DNA of 22,142 bases from NCBI GenBank assembly GCA_003550945.1, contig PULL01000044.1, positions 1 through 22,142 of the forward strand, written 5' to 3'. Below are positions 21,834-22,142 of this stretch, one piece after another (position 1 is the first letter of the stretch; the number at the start of each line of letters is the position of its first letter). This DNA is from Thioalkalivibrio sp. GTDB lineage: Bacteria; Pseudomonadota; Gammaproteobacteria; Ectothiorhodospirales; Ectothiorhodospiraceae. The notes beneath the pieces were generated by a model, which made no database searches, had not been told where the DNA came from, and was given only the letters and a program-made list of their open reading frames with translations. Both the position numbers and the translations under genes were made by a program.

Positions 21834-22142
21834 TCAAGCCAGTGCGCCGCCGCAGCTCGAGCCCTGTCCGGCAGTGCAGCCGTAGCAGTGGTCGGCGACC
21901 GCGATGGACGCGTTGGCGAGTTGGTGCGGGTCCAGATCCCGGACATGGGGGCGCGTGTCCCCTTGAGCGCCCAGCGGGATGTGCAGCATCTGGTTGAAGT
22001 CGCAGTCGTACAGAAAACCCCTCCAGTCGACGGAGACCAGCGAACGGCACATCACCTGTTCCAGGTTCGCGTCCTGGTGCGCGAGACGAAGGGTCTGCAT
22101 GTAGCTGTCGTACTGCCCCTTGCGAACCAGCGTCTTCGCGAA
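21834..22142 (-). CDS. arsS: Arsenosugar biosynthesis radical SAM protein ArsS, C-terminal end
   Basis: The last 102 codons of a gene that enters from the right edge. The visible part is the DUF3641-type C-terminal domain: MCRSLVSVDWRGFLYDCDFN with its C-x14-C-DFNQML block, then HVRDLDPHQL and the terminal DHCYGCTAGQGSSCGG cysteine cluster that may bind an auxiliary Fe-S cluster. This combination is diagnostic for ArsS (TIGR04167), which transfers the adenosyl-derived group of SAM to arsenic in arsenosugar synthesis. The N-terminal radical SAM CxxxCxxC core lies outside the window. Two genes of families that accompany ArsS, TIGR04282 and TIGR04283, are present at 10926-12259. Confidence 0.93.
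   Translation of the reverse strand, partial: FAKTLVRKGQYDSYMQTLRLAHQDANLEQVMCRSLVSVDWRGFLYDCDFNQMLHIPLGAQGDTRPHVRDLDPHQLANASIAVADHCYGCTAGQGSSCGGALA

Overview
The window reads as chromosomal DNA of a GC-rich gammaproteobacterium, probably a haloalkaliphilic, sulfur-oxidising member of the Ectothiorhodospiraceae (Thioalkalivibrio-like). This is an inference. It rests on the high GC content, an E. coli-order glcDEFGB operon, a NaChBac-type sodium channel, a Gly/Tyr-rich exported protein resembling sulfur globule proteins, and an archaeal-type RNA ligase with its partner protein. I see no rRNA, tRNA, CRISPR array, insertion sequence or phage gene.

Layout. (1) 1-1493: the 5' part of a Pat-type acyl-CoA synthetase/acetyltransferase, divergent from a class II HDAC-like deacetylase; together they look like a reversible protein-acylation pair. 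(2) 1626-5385: a voltage-gated Na+ channel, a possible 42-aa ORF, a large unknown exported protein and a SAM methyltransferase. (3) 5549-9292: an RNA-repair and regulation block. A PIN-like RNA ligase partner and an Rnl3/Pab1020-type RNA ligase lie tail to tail. A sigma-54 activator with a Cys-containing PAS domain follows. Beyond it lies an island with TGTC/GACA dyads, a textbook -24/-12 promoter, a 24-aa hydrophobic peptide with a good ribosome binding site, and a strong intrinsic terminator.

(4) 9416-12259: a tightly overlapping three-gene operon of an unusual 2Fe-2S/reductase-like protein with an N-terminal helix-turn-helix and coiled coil, then two glycosyltransferase-like proteins of the families that travel with ArsS. 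(5) 12403-20264, minus strand: an AEC-family transporter followed by glcD, glcE, glcF, glcG and glcB. This is glycolate oxidation to glyoxylate and condensation with acetyl-CoA to malate, fitting salvage of phosphoglycolate in an autotroph. No glcC regulator is present. (6) 20353-22142: ThpR (2',3'-cyclic phosphodiesterase/2'-5' RNA ligase), a sulfur-globule-like protein with a palindrome-rich upstream region, and the C-terminal end of ArsS.

The strongest candidate for an undescribed system is the sigma-54 activator, its presumed binding sites and the small membrane-peptide transcript at 7376-9292, next to the RNA ligase/partner pair. The individual sequence elements are visible directly. The functional link between them is inference.
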